A DNA stretch of 64,000 nt from Brachybacterium sp. FME24 (lineage in GTDB: Bacteria; Actinomycetota; Actinomycetes; Actinomycetales; Dermabacteraceae), in assembly GCF_014897705.1 (NCBI RefSeq), contig NZ_JABUXV010000005.1, positions 1 to 64,000 on the forward strand, written 5' to 3'. The notes under the pieces were generated by a model, which was not told the origin of the DNA, made no database searches, and saw nothing but the letters and a program-made list of their open reading frames with translations. The translations under genes were made by a program, and so were the position numbers. Below are positions 10,162 through 23,406 of the stretch, one piece after another; the first letter of the stretch is position 1, and every line of letters begins with the position of its first letter.

Positions 10162-11416
10162 CTGCCTCGGCTTCGCCTCAGGCCACGTCTGCCCCCACAT
10201 CCCCTCGCGCCGCACGCCGCGAGCGGGCACTGCTGATCCTCGAGGACGGCACCATCCTGCGCGGCTCCGCCTACGGCGCCCGCGGTGCCCGTCTCGGCGA
10301 GGTCGTCTTCACGACCGGGATGACCGGCTACCAGGAGACCCTCTCGGACCCCTCCTACGCCGGTCAGATCGTCGTGCAGACGGCGCCCCACATCGGCAAC
10401 ACCGGTGCCAATGCCACGGACATGGAATCCCGCCGCATCTGGGTGCGCGGCTACGCCGTGCGCGATGCCAGCCGGATCTCCTCCAACTGGCGTGCCGAGC
10501 AGTCCTTGGACGACCTGCTCATCAGCAGCGACATCGTGGGCATCTGCGACATCGACACCCGGATGCTCACCCGCATCCTGCGGGAGACCGGCTCCCTGCG
10601 CGGTGGCATCTTCTCCGGAGATGCCCTGCAGTCCGAGGAGTCCGCTCTGCTCGCCCAGGTCCGGGAGCAGCCCGCGATGAGCGGTTCCAGCTTCGTCGAG
10701 GAGGTGACGATCGCCCAGCCCGTCGTCCTCGAGCCGGAGGGTGAGGTGATCGGCACGGTCGCCGCCGTCGACCTCGGCATCAAGGGCGCCTCGCCGCGGA
10801 GCATGCTCGCCCGCGGGCTGCGCGTGCACCTGCTGCCGGCCACCAGCTCCCTCGAGGATCTCCTGGCCACCGCCCCGGACGCGGTGTTCTTCTCCAACGG
10901 CCCCGGTGATCCCGCCGCCGCCGATCCCCAGGTGGAACTGCTGCGCGGCGTCCTGGACGCAGGGCTGCCCTTCTTCGGAATCTGCTTCGGCAACCAGCTG
11001 CTGGGGCGCGCGCTCGGTTTCGACACCTACAAGCTGAAGTTCGGACACCGCGGTATCAACCAGCCCGTGCTGGACCGCGATACCGGCAAGGTCGAGATCA
11101 CCGCCCACAATCACGGCTTCGCCGTCGACATCCCGCTGGAGGGCGAGCACCTCGCCCCGCACGACGGTGGCCGCTACGGCCGCGTGGTGGTCTCCCATGT
11201 CGGCCTGAACGACAACGTGGTCGAGGGCATCCGCTGCCTCGACCGCCCCGTCTACTCCGTCCAGTACCACCCGGAGGCGGCCGGCGGCCCGCACGACGCC
11301 TCCTACCTCTTCGATCGTCTGGCAGATCTCGTGGTGGCCCGTCGCAGCGGCGACGATGCGTCCCCGGAGTCCTCTGCGTCCACTGCGTCCGATCAGTCCG
11401 CTCAGAAGGAGTCCTG

Positions 11417-11417
<1 letters not shown>
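10158..11417 (+). CDS. carA: Carbamoyl phosphate synthetase, small (glutaminase) subunit
   Basis: The 419-residue CarA hydrolyses glutamine and channels ammonia to CarB. The N-terminal CarA-specific domain includes [19 protein letters not shown]. The class I glutamine amidotransferase domain carries the nucleophile Cys276 in [12 protein letters not shown] and the His371/Glu373 pair in [16 protein letters not shown] precedes the ATG, which overlaps the upstream stop (ATGA). The first 20 residues and a Ser/Thr/Ala-rich tail of about 25 residues are not conserved. carB starts in its stop codon. Confidence 0.97.
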
Positions 11418-14766
<3,349 letters not shown>

Positions 14767-14770
<4 letters not shown>

Positions 14771-15624
14771 GCCCAGGCAGGGACCTCGCAGGGGCACCCT
14801 TCGGGGCGCGGCTTCAGCAGGCAGTGGCCGAGCAGGGCCGGATCGTCGTGGGCGTCGATCCCCACGCCTCCCTGCTGGAGGCGTGGGGCCTGCCGGACAG
14901 CCCGGCAGGGCTCGCGGAGTTCTCACGGACCGTCCTCGACGCGGTAGACGGCCAGGTCGCCGCGATCAAGCCGCAATCGGCCTTCTTCGAGCGGCACGGG
15001 TCGCGGGGGGTCGCTGTCCTGGAGGATCTCCTCGCCGCTGCGCGGGCCCAGGGCGTGCTCAGCATCCTCGACGTGAAGCGGGGCGACATCGGCTCCACGA
15101 TGTCGGCCTATGCCCAGGCGCACCTGCGTCCGGGCGCCCCGCTCGAGGCCGACGCCATCACCGTCAGCCCGTTCCTCGGCACCGGATCGCTGGATCCTGC
15201 CGCAGAGCTGGCGCTGACGCACGGAAAGGGCCTGTTCCTCCTGGCACTGACCTCGAATCCTGACGGACCGCAGATCCAGCATGCGCTCACCGGCGCGAAC
15301 ACGCCGGTGGCGCAGGAGATCGCACGACACGCCGAGGAGATCGGCGCAGGTCGCCCGGGGGAGTGGGGGAGCGTCGGACTGGTCGTCGGTGCGACCGTCG
15401 GCGATGCGTACCGACGGCTCGGCCTGGACCGCGCCGCTCCGTCCGTGCCGCTGCTCTCACCGGGCTTCGGTGCCCAGGGCGCGGGACCTGCGCAGATCTC
15501 GGACGTCTTCGGTGAAAGTGCAGGTCACGTACTGGTGTCACTCTCTCGTGGAGTGCTCTCGGCGGGGCCGGATCCGCAGGCTCTGCGGGCCCATGTCCAG
15601 AGCCTGAGGGCGCAGTACTCCTGA
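14767..15624 (+). CDS. pyrF: Orotidine 5'-phosphate decarboxylase (type 2)
   Basis: The 285-residue enzyme decarboxylates OMP to [15 protein letters not shown] with Asp102, Lys104 and Asp107 is the catalytic D-x-K-x-x-D motif. The N-terminal [14 protein letters not shown] and [12 protein letters not shown] segments mark the type 2 subfamily found in actinobacteria. ATGA overlap with carB shows coupling. It is the last gene of the operon, followed by a perfect 30-bp palindrome. pyrD and pyrE are not in this window. Confidence 0.96.
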
Positions 15625-15677
15625 GCTTCCCGGGGCCGGGTCAACGGGGTCCGGGGACCCTGCGAAAGCAGGCACCC

Positions 15678-15707
15678 GGGCCCCACCGGAGGCCTCCGGT
15701 GGGGCCC
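15678..15707 (+). terminator. Intrinsic terminator of the pyr operon
   Basis: A perfect 30-base palindrome centred between 15692 and 15693 (GGGCCCCACCGGAGG and its complement) lies 54 bases after pyrF. It can form a stem of 13 bp with a four-base loop. No T-run follows, as is common in high-GC actinobacteria. Confidence 0.8.
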
Positions 15708-15768
15708 CAATCTGCACCGGACCTGGGATTGTGCGTGTCAGAAGTGCGCTTCGCCACGATATTGGGGT

Positions 15769-15774
15769 TACGCT
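15769..15774 (+). promoter_or_regulatory. Candidate -10 of the mihF promoter
   Basis: TACGCT lies 65 bases before the mihF GTG, in the gap after the pyr terminator, so a promoter must be close by. The -35 is not recognisable. Confidence 0.3.
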
Positions 15775-15839
15775 CTTCCCACACGCGAGGTCCTCCCGGA
15801 TCCCGCTCGTCACCAGCAAGAGAACAAGAGGTAAGAACA

Positions 15840-16166
15840 GTGGCTCTCCCTCCCCTCACCCCTGAGCAGCGGGCCGACGCCCTGAAGAAGGCCGCCGAGG
15901 CTCGTCGCGAGCGTGCGGCCATCAAGGGTCGACTCAAGGACAGCGCCGGCCGACGCGGCGAGGAGATCAAGAAGGTCCTGGTCGAGGCCGAGACCAACGA
16001 GATCGTCGGCCGACTTCGGGTCGCCGCCCTGCTCGAGGCCCTCCCGGGCGTCGGCAAAGTCAAGGCGCAGCAGATCATGGAGGAGATCGGCATCTCCCCC
16101 TCCCGCAAGATCCGGGGCCTCGGCTCCCATCAGGCGGAGAAGCTCGTCGCCCACTTCTCCGAGTGA
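15840..16166 (+). CDS. mihF: Integration host factor, actinobacterial type (mIHF)
   Basis: The 108-residue basic DNA-binding protein opens [20 protein letters not shown]. Its C-terminal half, [20 protein letters not shown] followed by [15 protein letters not shown], is the helix-two-turn-helix DNA-binding part of mIHF. It compacts and bends DNA, supports phage integration in mycobacteria and is usually essential. The GTG start follows AGAGGT at suitable spacing. Position between pyrF and gmk is the standard actinobacterial order. It ends with a GTGA overlap with gmk. Confidence 0.95.
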   Translation: MALPPLTPEQRADALKKAAEARRERAAIKGRLKDSAGRRGEEIKKVLVEAETNEIVGRLRVAALLEALPGVGKVKAQQIMEEIGISPSRKIRGLGSHQAEKLVAHFSE

Positions 16167-16759
16167 CCGTTCCACACGGGGCCGGTGCCGAATCGGCACC
16201 GGCCCCGGTGACTGTCCTGGCCGGTCCCACAGCGGTCGGCAAGGGCACGGTCTCCGCCAAGATCCGTGAGCTGTACCCGCAGATCTGGCTGTCCGTCTCG
16301 GCCACCACCAGACCTCCCCGCCCCGGCGAGGTCGATGGACTCCACTACCGCTTCGTGAGCGATGACGAGTTCACCCGCCTGGTGGAGAACGAGCAGATGC
16401 TGGAGTGGGCCGTGGTCCACGGTCGCCATCGCTACGGCACGCCGCGCGGGCCGGTCGTCGAGGCCGTCGCGGCAGGCCATCCCGTGCTGCTGGAGATCGA
16501 CCTGGCCGGTGCCCGGCAGATCCGCCACACCGTGCCGGAGGCGCGCTTCGTCTTCCTCGCCCCGCCGAGCTGGGACTCATTGGTCGAGCGCCTCGTCGGG
16601 CGCGGCACCGAATCCGCCGAGGAGCGTGAGCGCCGTCTGGAGACGGCGGCGCGGGAGCTGGCGGCCGAGAGCGAGTTCGACGTCACCATCGTCAACGACG
16701 AGGTGCCGCGAGCGACCGCGGAGCTGGCCGCCCTGCTGGGCGTGCGCGACCTCACCTGA
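16163..16759 (+). CDS. gmk: Guanylate kinase
   Basis: The 198-residue enzyme phosphorylates GMP to GDP. The P-loop is [10 protein letters not shown] (about residues 19-28), the GMP-binding block follows as [19 protein letters not shown], and the lid region as [17 protein letters not shown]. The assigned GTG overlaps the mihF stop. An alternative in-frame GTG at 16208, immediately before the core domain, would remove 15 residues. The DNA between the two starts forms a strong hairpin, so the first option has the start exposed but the hairpin inside the coding region. The second lacks a Shine-Dalgarno. Confidence 0.95.
   Translation: MTVPHGAGAESAPAPVTVLAGPTAVGKGTVSAKIRELYPQIWLSVSATTRPPRPGEVDGLHYRFVSDDEFTRLVENEQMLEWAVVHGRHRYGTPRGPVVEAVAAGHPVLLEIDLAGARQIRHTVPEARFVFLAPPSWDSLVERLVGRGTESAEERERRLETAARELAAESEFDVTIVNDEVPRATAELAALLGVRDLT
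16178..16206 (+). terminator. Terminator-like hairpin between mihF and the gmk core
   Basis: GGGGCCGGTGCC and its complement GGCACCGGCCCC flank a five-base centre (12-bp GC-rich stem) starting 12 bases after the mihF stop. It looks like an intrinsic terminator or RNA stabiliser for mihF, yet lies inside the N-terminal codons of gmk as annotated. Confidence 0.55.
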
Positions 16760-16800
16760 CCTGTGCGCCGGGTCCCTCGCCCCTTCCGGGGTTCAGGGAG

Positions 16801-16806
16801 TATCCT
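16801..16806 (+). promoter_or_regulatory. -10-like hexamer of the rpoZ promoter
   Basis: TATCCT, identical to the hexamer before efp, stands 36 bases before the rpoZ GTG in the 83-bp gap after gmk. The leader contains the ribosome site GAAGGGA. Confidence 0.4.
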
Positions 16807-16842
16807 GGAGCGTCGCACGCCGAAACTCTCGAAGGGACATCC

Positions 16843-17205
16843 GTGGCCGGAACAGTCGCCCAGCCCGAAGGCATCACGAACCCCCCGATCGACCGTCTCC
16901 TCGAGACCGTCGACTCCAAGTACGCGCTGGTGCTCTACTCGTCCCAGCGCGCCCGTCAGATCAACGCCTACTACTCGCAGCTCTCCGAGGGCCTGCTCGA
17001 GTTCGTCGGCCCGCTGGTGGACGTCGACAACCAGGAGAAGACGCTGTCGATCGCGCTGCGCGAGATCGACGAGGGGCTGCTGACGGTTCGCGAGGTCGAC
17101 GAGGCCGAGTTCGCCGCCCAGAACGAGCCCGATCCGAATGCTCCGGCGCCGCTCAAGCTCGGTGACGACGCCCCTGAGGTCCAGACCTCCGAGTTCGGCT
17201 TCTGA
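16843..17205 (+). CDS. rpoZ: RNA polymerase omega subunit
   Basis: The 120-residue omega subunit helps fold and assemble beta' in RNA polymerase. [20 protein letters not shown] followed by [13 protein letters not shown] is the conserved actinobacterial omega core. [15 protein letters not shown] follows. The C-terminal 30 residues are an acidic, proline-rich tail. The GTG start has GAAGGGA seven bases upstream. Order gmk-rpoZ-coaBC is typical. Confidence 0.95.
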   Translation: MAGTVAQPEGITNPPIDRLLETVDSKYALVLYSSQRARQINAYYSQLSEGLLEFVGPLVDVDNQEKTLSIALREIDEGLLTVREVDEAEFAAQNEPDPNAPAPLKLGDDAPEVQTSEFGF

Positions 17206-17230
17206 TCCGGTCCCCCCACCGGGAGATCCG

Positions 17231-18505
17231 ATGAGTACTGTGCAGCGCACCCTCGAGGGTGCCCGCGTCCTGGTCGGTGTCGGTGGCGGGATCGCCGCCT
17301 ACAAGACCGCGCACCTGGTGCGCGGTCTTGTCGGTGAAGGGGCCGACGTCCACGTCCTGCCCACGGCCTCGTCCCTGAACTTCGTGGGAGCAGCAACCTG
17401 GGAGGCGCTCAGCCACCACCGCGTGCTCACCTCCGTGTTCGAGGACGTCGATCAGGTGGCGCACGTCCGACGGGGCCAGGAGGCCGATCTCGTGGTGATC
17501 GCCCCGGCGACCGCGGATCTCCTCGCCCGGATGCGAGCTGGTCGCGCGGACGATCTGTTGACGGCGTCCCTGCTCGTGACCCGAGCGCCCGTGGTGGTGG
17601 CGCCGGCGATGCACACCGAGATGTGGGAGCACCCTTCCACGGTCGAGAACGTGCGTGTGCTGCGCGAACGCGGTGTCACGGTGCTCGAACCCGCAGTGGG
17701 CCGCCTGACGGGCCCGGATTCCGGGGCCGGACGGCTCCCCGAACCTGACGCCCTTCTCGACGCCGCGCGCTCCGTGATCGCCGCTCCTCGGGACGCGAAC
17801 GGCGCGGTCCTGCAGGATCTGGCCGGGTACGAACTGCTCGTCAGCGCCGGCGGTACCCGGGAGGACCTCGATCCGGTCCGGTTCCTCGCCAATCATTCCT
17901 CCGGCCGCCAGGGCTGGGCACTTGCTCACGCCGCCCTGGTCCGGGGAGCGCGCGTGCGCTTGGCGGCGGCCAACGTCGACCTCGAGACTCCTCCGGGCGC
18001 GCAGCGGTTCGACGTGGGCAGCGCCGCGGAGCTCGCTGCGAGCATCGCCGAGCACCGGCGTGACGTCGATGCGCTGGTCATGGCCGCTGCTGTGGCGGAC
18101 TTCACCGCGGCAGCGCGCGCGGACGAGAAGATCAAGAAGGACGACGGCGACGACGACTCCGTCCCGTCGATCGACCTGCGCAGGACCGAGGACATCCTGC
18201 GTCACAGCGTGCTGGACCGTGGAAGCTCCGACCGCCCCGCGATCGTGGGCTTCGCGGCCGAGACCGGTGGTCATGGCAGCTCCGCCCTGGAGCTCGCCCG
18301 GGCGAAGGCCCGCCGCAAGGGAGCGGATCTGCTGGTCTTCAACGACATCACCAATGGCGTGTTCGGTGCCTCGGACAACGCCGTGCGCATCCTGGACGGC
18401 GACGGGCAGGAGGTCGCGGAAGCGGCCGGGAGCAAGACCACCGTCGCCCACGCAGTGCTCGACGAACTCGTCGATCGGCTGCCGCACGTACCCTGGTCCG
18501 CATGA
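17231..18505 (+). CDS. coaBC: Bifunctional phosphopantothenoylcysteine decarboxylase / phosphopantothenate-cysteine ligase
   Basis: The 424-residue Dfp protein carries two steps of coenzyme A synthesis. The N-terminal FMN-dependent decarboxylase (CoaC, about 1-190) begins [20 protein letters not shown] and contains [14 protein letters not shown], whose Met/His segment is in the substrate-binding clamp. The C-terminal CTP-dependent ligase (CoaB) includes ISAGGTRE-like [20 protein letters not shown], then KIKKDD (catalytic lysine region). The ATG at 17231 follows GGGAG. It overlaps metK by ATGA. Confidence 0.95.
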   Translation: MSTVQRTLEGARVLVGVGGGIAAYKTAHLVRGLVGEGADVHVLPTASSLNFVGAATWEALSHHRVLTSVFEDVDQVAHVRRGQEADLVVIAPATADLLARMRAGRADDLLTASLLVTRAPVVVAPAMHTEMWEHPSTVENVRVLRERGVTVLEPAVGRLTGPDSGAGRLPEPDALLDAARSVIAAPRDANGAVLQDLAGYELLVSAGGTREDLDPVRFLANHSSGRQGWALAHAALVRGARVRLAAANVDLETPPGAQRFDVGSAAELAASIAEHRRDVDALVMAAAVADFTAAARADEKIKKDDGDDDSVPSIDLRRTEDILRHSVLDRGSSDRPAIVGFAAETGGHGSSALELARAKARRKGADLLVFNDITNGVFGASDNAVRILDGDGQEVAEAAGSKTTVAHAVLDELVDRLPHVPWSA

Positions 18506-19710
18506 CCTCCAGCGAGCTGCGCACCTTCACGTCAGAGTCGGTCACCGAAGGGCACCCCGACAAGATCTGCGACCAGATCTCCGACGCGATCCTCGATGAC
18601 CTGCTGTCCCAGGATCGAGACGCCCGCGTCGCCGTGGAGACCATGGTGACCACGGGCCTCGTTCATGTCGCCGGTGAGGTTCGCACCACGGGATACAGCG
18701 ACGTCGCCACCATCGTGCGTGATGTGATCCGCGACATCGGCTACGACTCCTCCGAGAAGGGTTTCGACGCGGATTCGTGCGGTATCGAGGTCTCGATCGG
18801 TGCGCAGTCCCCGGACATCGCCCAGGGCGTCGACAACTCCGTCGAGACCCGCGGCGACGCGGGGGCAGAGGCGTTCGCCCGCCTCGGCGCCGGCGATCAG
18901 GGACTCATGTTCGGTTACGCCTGCCACGACACCCCCGAGCTGATGCCGCTGCCGATCCACGCCGCCCATCGCCTCACCCGCAATCTCTCGACCGCGCGCC
19001 GGGACGGTGTGCTGCCGTACCTCCGGCCCGACGGCAAGACCCAGGTCTCCATCGGCTATGACGAGGACGGCGTGGCGCGCAGTGTCGAGGCCGTGGTCGT
19101 CTCCACCCAGCACAGCGAGGAGGTCGATCTCGACAGCCAGCTCGCGCCGGCCATCTCCAAGGTCGTCATCGCCCCGGTCCTCGAGGACCTCGCGGCACTG
19201 GGCCTGGACGTCTCGGGGGTGAGGACCCACATCAACCCCTCCGGTCGTTTCGTGCTCGGCGGCCCCAAGGGCGACGCCGGCCTGACCGGCCGCAAGATCA
19301 TCGTGGACACCTACGGCGGCATGGCCCGGCACGGCGGCGGCGCCTTCTCCGGCAAGGATCCGTCGAAGGTGGATCGTTCCGGCGCCTATGCGATGCGCTG
19401 GGTCGCCAAGAACATCGTCGCCGCGGGCCTTGCGGATCGGTGCGAGGTCCAGGTCGCCTACGCGATCGGTGTGGCGGAGCCCGTGGGCCTGTACGTGGAG
19501 ACCTTCGGGACCGCCCACCGGCCGGCCCACCAGATCGCCGCCGCCGTGCGGAAGGTCTTCGACCTGCGCCCTGCCGCCCTGATCGACGCCCTGGACCTGC
19601 TGCGGCCCATCTACTCGCTGACGTCCGTGCACGGCCACTTCGGCCGCGAGCTGCCGGAGTTCACCTGGGAGCGCACCGACCGCGCGGCGGAACTGGAGCG
19701 CGCCCTGTGA
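18502..19710 (+). CDS. metK: S-adenosylmethionine synthetase
   Basis: The 402-residue enzyme makes S-adenosylmethionine from methionine and [23 protein letters not shown] is the N-terminal signature with the catalytic His. [13 protein letters not shown] is the adenosine-binding motif, and [19 protein letters not shown] is the phosphate-binding signature. No riboswitch can precede it because its ATG lies inside coaBC. In most actinobacteria priA follows metK; here hisI follows instead with a GTGA overlap. Confidence 0.98.
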   Translation: MTSSELRTFTSESVTEGHPDKICDQISDAILDDLLSQDRDARVAVETMVTTGLVHVAGEVRTTGYSDVATIVRDVIRDIGYDSSEKGFDADSCGIEVSIGAQSPDIAQGVDNSVETRGDAGAEAFARLGAGDQGLMFGYACHDTPELMPLPIHAAHRLTRNLSTARRDGVLPYLRPDGKTQVSIGYDEDGVARSVEAVVVSTQHSEEVDLDSQLAPAISKVVIAPVLEDLAALGLDVSGVRTHINPSGRFVLGGPKGDAGLTGRKIIVDTYGGMARHGGGAFSGKDPSKVDRSGAYAMRWVAKNIVAAGLADRCEVQVAYAIGVAEPVGLYVETFGTAHRPAHQIAAAVRKVFDLRPAALIDALDLLRPIYSLTSVHGHFGRELPEFTWERTDRAAELERAL

Positions 19711-20123
19711 CCACGCCCGACGGATCCCCGAGCCTGACCTCCTCCGCCCCGGCGACCGGCCTCGACCCGGAGTTCGCCGCACGCCTGAAGCGGGACGATG
19801 CCGGCCTGATCACCGCCGTCGTCCAGGACGCCACCGACCACCGCGTGCTGATGGTCGGCTGGATGGACGACGAGGCGCTGAATCGCACCCTGACCACGGG
19901 GCGGGCCACCTACTGGTCCCGCTCCCGGGGCGAGTACTGGCGCAAGGGCGACACCAGCGGCCACGTCCAGTGGGTCCGCGCGGTGTCGATCGACTGCGAC
20001 GCCGACACCCTGCTCGTGCAGGTGGACCAGGTCGGCGCGGCCTGCCACCGCGGCACCGACACCTGCTTCGACGGCGGCGACCTGGGAGCCGTCGTCCTGG
20101 ATCCCACGGAGCGCACCGCATGA
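19707..20123 (+). CDS. hisI: Phosphoribosyl-AMP cyclohydrolase
   Basis: The 138-residue single-domain HisI opens the adenine ring of phosphoribosyl-AMP in histidine synthesis. The core [20 protein letters not shown] and [20 protein letters not shown] are conserved, and zinc ligands lie in DCDADTLLV and [10 protein letters not shown]. There is no fused HisE domain. It is the only histidine gene in the window and sits directly upstream of trpE, a pairing common in actinobacteria. Start GTG overlaps metK; stop overlaps trpE. Confidence 0.95.
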   Translation: MTTPDGSPSLTSSAPATGLDPEFAARLKRDDAGLITAVVQDATDHRVLMVGWMDDEALNRTLTTGRATYWSRSRGEYWRKGDTSGHVQWVRAVSIDCDADTLLVQVDQVGAACHRGTDTCFDGGDLGAVVLDPTERTA

Positions 20124-21715
20124 CCGATCCACATCGTCCCGACAGCGAGAGCCGCAGCGAGGCCTATCCGGAGCTCGTCGCCGGCCGCGAGGGCGTCACG
20201 CTCGGTATCGTCCAGCCCGACCGGGAGACGTTCCGCGCCCTCGCCGCCCGCCAACGAGTGGTGCCGGTGAGTGTGCGCCTGCTCGCCGACGAGGACACCC
20301 CCGTGTCCCTGTATCGCCGGCTCACCGCCGGAGGCGACGGCCGCGGCACCTTCCTCCTCGAATCAGCAGGAGAGGGCGAGGCCTCGCGCTGGTCGATCAT
20401 CGGCACCCGGGCCCGCGCCGTCCTGACCGAACAGGAGGGCCGAGCCTGCTGGCTCGGCGACGTCCCGGCCGGCGTACCGACCGACGGCAGCCCCGTCGAG
20501 GCACTGCGCGAGGTCACCAGCGCTTTCCGTGCTGCGCGTCAGCCGCACCTGCCGCCCTTCTCCGGCGGCATGGTCGGTTTCATCGCGTACGACGCGGTGC
20601 GGCATTGGGAGAAGCTCGCCGCGGCTCCACCGGACGAAGTGGGCCTGCCGGACCTGTCGATGCTGCTCGCCCAGGACGTCGTGGTCCACGACGCCCACGA
20701 CTCGACCGTGGTGCTGGTCGCCAATGCACTGAACCTCAACGCCACCGATGAGGGCGTCGACGTCGCCTACGACGACGCCCTCGCCCGGCTGGAGGCGATG
20801 CGCGAGCGTCTGCGCACCCCACTGCGCAGCGGCGCGATGGTCTATGAGACGGTTCGCGATCTCGAACCCAAGTCCCGCACCGCCCAGCTCGACTACGAGC
20901 GGGCCGTGCAGGAGGCGGTGCAGGACATCGTCGAGGGAGAGATCTTCCAGGTCGTGCCTTCGCAGCGGTTCTCCCTGCCGGTCGCGGCGCACCCCCTGGA
21001 CGTGTACCGGGTGCTGCGGCGCATGAACCCCAGCCCGTACATGTATCTGCTGCGCACCGTCGACGCGGCCGGGGAGCCCATCGATGTGGTCGGCGCGAGC
21101 CCCGAGTCCCTCGTGACCGTGCGCGGGACCACCGCGACCACCCACCCGATCGCCGGTTCCCGTCCCCGGGGCGCCACTCCGGAGGAGGATGAGCGCCTCG
21201 CCCAGGAGCTGCTGGCCGATCCCAAGGAGCGCTCGGAGCATCTGATGCTGGTGGATCTCGCGCGCAACGACCTGCAGAAGTTCTGCGACCCCGGCACCGT
21301 GGTGGTGCGGGACTTCATGCACATCGAGCGCTTCTCCCACATCCAGCACATCGTCTCGACCGTCACCGGGCACATCCGCGAGGACGCTCTGGCGTACGAC
21401 GCGCTGCGCTCCACGTTCCCGGCGGGAACCCTCTCGGGGGCCCCGAAGCCCTCGGCCATGCGGATCATCGACCACCTCGAGCCGGTGCGCCGCGGCGTGT
21501 ACGGCGGCACCGTCGGGTACATCGACTTCGCGGGGGACATGGACATGGCGATCGCGATCCGCACCGCTGTCCTCAAGGACGGCACCGCTCATGTCCAGGC
21601 CGGCGGGGGAGTGGTGGCCGATTCGGACGCCACCATGGAGTACCGGGAGACCCAGTCGAAGGCGGCCGCGGCTCTGCGCGCCGTCGCCTCGGCCGATACG
21701 CTGCGTCCCGCATGA
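20120..21715 (+). CDS. trpE: Anthranilate synthase component I
   Basis: The 531-residue TrpE converts chorismate and ammonia to anthranilate. The N-terminal regulatory domain contains [18 protein letters not shown], where the LLES segment is part of the tryptophan feedback site. The C-terminal chorismate-binding domain has [28 protein letters not shown] and [15 protein letters not shown]. The glutaminase partner TrpG and TrpD are not in this operon. The ATGA start inside hisI leaves no room for a leader-peptide attenuator. Confidence 0.96.
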   Translation: MTDPHRPDSESRSEAYPELVAGREGVTLGIVQPDRETFRALAARQRVVPVSVRLLADEDTPVSLYRRLTAGGDGRGTFLLESAGEGEASRWSIIGTRARAVLTEQEGRACWLGDVPAGVPTDGSPVEALREVTSAFRAARQPHLPPFSGGMVGFIAYDAVRHWEKLAAAPPDEVGLPDLSMLLAQDVVVHDAHDSTVVLVANALNLNATDEGVDVAYDDALARLEAMRERLRTPLRSGAMVYETVRDLEPKSRTAQLDYERAVQEAVQDIVEGEIFQVVPSQRFSLPVAAHPLDVYRVLRRMNPSPYMYLLRTVDAAGEPIDVVGASPESLVTVRGTTATTHPIAGSRPRGATPEEDERLAQELLADPKERSEHLMLVDLARNDLQKFCDPGTVVVRDFMHIERFSHIQHIVSTVTGHIREDALAYDALRSTFPAGTLSGAPKPSAMRIIDHLEPVRRGVYGGTVGYIDFAGDMDMAIAIRTAVLKDGTAHVQAGGGVVADSDATMEYRETQSKAAAALRAVASADTLRPA

Positions 21716-22461
21716 GCGGCGCATCCTCGACCTCCCCGCGCAGCGCCGACGGGCCCCGCCGACCCGAGGGCGATGCAGCGAGGGACGATTCACGCATCGC
21801 CGAGGGCCGGCCTCGCTCCGGACGCCGGATGCCGAGCCGTCGAGTGACCGTGCTCGCCGGCACCGCAGCGTCCGCGCTGCTCATCGGCGCCACGCGCACC
21901 ACCTGGGCAGAGGCGACAGCACCCGACCTCACCGGGACCTCGCAGTCTGTGGCGGTCACCGGGTCGGAGGCCGCCCCGGCCGTGCTCGCGCTGGCCGTGG
22001 TCGCGATAGCCGCCGCCCTGGCCAGCTCGCTGTCCTCGACCTGGGTGCGCTACGTGACCGGGCCGGTGCTCATCGCGGCGGGTTTGTCGGCGGCGTGGTC
22101 CGCCATCGCCGCGGCGCTGGATCCGATCGGAGCTGCGGGATCCGCCGTCACCACGGCCACCGGTGTGCTCGGCTCCGAGGTGGATGCGGTCGCCACGCCC
22201 TGGCCGCTGCTCGCCCTGATCCCCGCGGCCGCGGTCGCAGCGGTCGGGGTGATCGTGCTCGTCGCGGGCCGCTCCTGGCCTGTGGGCACCCGGTATCGCA
22301 GCGCGGCTGTCGCCGCCCCCTCGGACCCTGCTCGCGATCCCGCAGCGGCCTGGGACGCACTCACCCGTGGCGAGGACCCCAGCATCGACAACGGGGGTTC
22401 CAGCACCGGCGATGACGGCCCGCCGGAGCCCGGGACCACCCCGGATCCGCGCCGCCCGTGA
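21712..22461 (+). CDS. Trp-operon associated membrane protein (Trp_oprn_chp family)
   Basis: The 249-residue protein has a 40-residue charged N-terminus, then about four hydrophobic helices (near residues 46-62, 83-107, 110-125 and 163-187), and an acidic, Pro/Gly-rich C-terminus. Its position after trpE and the RRVTVLAGTAASALLIGATRTTW segment fit the conserved actinobacterial tryptophan-operon membrane protein family. Function unknown; a transport or regulatory role in tryptophan metabolism is only inferred from context. ATGA overlap with trpE shows coupling. Confidence 0.8.
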   Translation: MSGASSTSPRSADGPRRPEGDAARDDSRIAEGRPRSGRRMPSRRVTVLAGTAASALLIGATRTTWAEATAPDLTGTSQSVAVTGSEAAPAVLALAVVAIAAALASSLSSTWVRYVTGPVLIAAGLSAAWSAIAAALDPIGAAGSAVTTATGVLGSEVDAVATPWPLLALIPAAAVAAVGVIVLVAGRSWPVGTRYRSAAVAAPSDPARDPAAAWDALTRGEDPSIDNGGSSTGDDGPPEPGTTPDPRRP

Positions 22462-22661
22462 GCTCGGGCGCCGTGCGCCGTCGGCCCGGCAGATCCTGCT
22501 CCAGCAACTCGCCCCGGCACGTTCCTGGCGGGCCCACCTCGGGTGCGGTGACCGTGGTCACCCGGGATTCGGCACCCGGACCGACAGCCGGACTCCTCGC
22601 CGCCCCCGCCCCGATGACATGGCACAATGGCCTGGACCGGGACCCTGACTGGAGAAGGACC

Positions 22662-22910
22662 ATGACCAAGACCTATGCCGTGCCGCCGCCCCCGCCCCAC
22701 AACGAGGGCAAGACCGTGGCCGCGTACACGCTCAACTACGGCGTGGTCCTCGGCTCCCTCCTGATCGGCCTGGGCATGGTGCTGCCGATGACGCTGCTCG
22801 TCTGGATCGGCGCCGGCGTGATCGCTCTGGCCATCGTCGTCGGCATTGCCCTCTCGATGGCCGGACTGGGCCAGCCGCGCCGCCGGAGCGTAGGAGCAGA
22901 AGCCCGGTGA
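22662..22910 (+). CDS. Small two-helix membrane protein of the trp operon (HGxxPAAW-like)
   Basis: The 82-residue protein has a proline-rich start, the segment HNEGKTVAAYTLNY, then two hydrophobic helices (about residues 26-46 and 48-68) and a basic tail. It occupies the place of the HGxxPAAW small membrane protein in Streptomyces trp operons, with that motif degenerate here. ATG at 22662 has GGAGAAGGA upstream. The stop overlaps the DUF2752 gene. A gap of 200 bp before it contains no other gene. Confidence 0.7.
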   Translation: MTKTYAVPPPPPHNEGKTVAAYTLNYGVVLGSLLIGLGMVLPMTLLVWIGAGVIALAIVVGIALSMAGLGQPRRRSVGAEAR

Positions 22911-23374
22911 CTTCCGCGGTGCGGGACCAGCGCGGCATTCGCGCGCAGGAGGCCCCCGCCCGCGGACTGCGCAGGGTGGTGCTGCCCGTCGGCCTCGCCG
23001 TCGGCGGCGTCGCGGTCGCGCTGATCGTCCAACTGGTGTTCGACCCCTTCCGGACCGATATCCCGCTCTGCGTGGTCTACCACCTGACGGGATTGCACTG
23101 CCCGGGATGCGGAGCGATCCGCTCCGTGCACGCCCTGCTCGCCGGTGATCTGCTCCTCGCGCTGCGCAGCAACGTCCTGATCGCCGCGGCACTGCCGCTG
23201 ACGGTCGCCGGGTTCGCGGTATGGACCGTGCGCCGAGCGCGGGGGTGGCCGACGAACCTGCTGCCCTCGCAACGGGTCGCGTACGTCCTGGTCGCCGTCA
23301 TCGCAGTCTTCACCGTGCTGCGCAACCTGTCAGCCTTCTGGTTCCTCGCCCCGATCTCCCTCGTCGGCGCCTGA
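22907..23374 (+). CDS. DUF2752 membrane protein
   Basis: The 155-residue protein carries the DUF2752 hallmark HCPGCGAIRSVHALL near residues 64-78, between transmembrane helices (about 26-46, 87-105 and 121-140). The paired cysteines in CPGC could bind a metal or be redox-active; no activity is established. Many DUF2752 proteins stand alone; here the gene overlaps its neighbour (GTGA) and precedes trpC by 32 bp, so it belongs to the trp transcript. Confidence 0.85.
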   Translation: MTSAVRDQRGIRAQEAPARGLRRVVLPVGLAVGGVAVALIVQLVFDPFRTDIPLCVVYHLTGLHCPGCGAIRSVHALLAGDLLLALRSNVLIAAALPLTVAGFAVWTVRRARGWPTNLLPSQRVAYVLVAVIAVFTVLRNLSAFWFLAPISLVGA

Positions 23375-23406
23375 GCCGCCATCCCCGACCACTGCAGGAG
23401 GCATCC

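Noticed and set aside
18440-18502. SAM riboswitch upstream of metK
   Set aside because: metK starts inside coaBC and no riboswitch-like structure or leader space exists.
20060-20120. Tryptophan leader-peptide attenuator before trpE
   Set aside because: trpE starts inside hisI; no Trp-rich short frame or alternative hairpins are seen.
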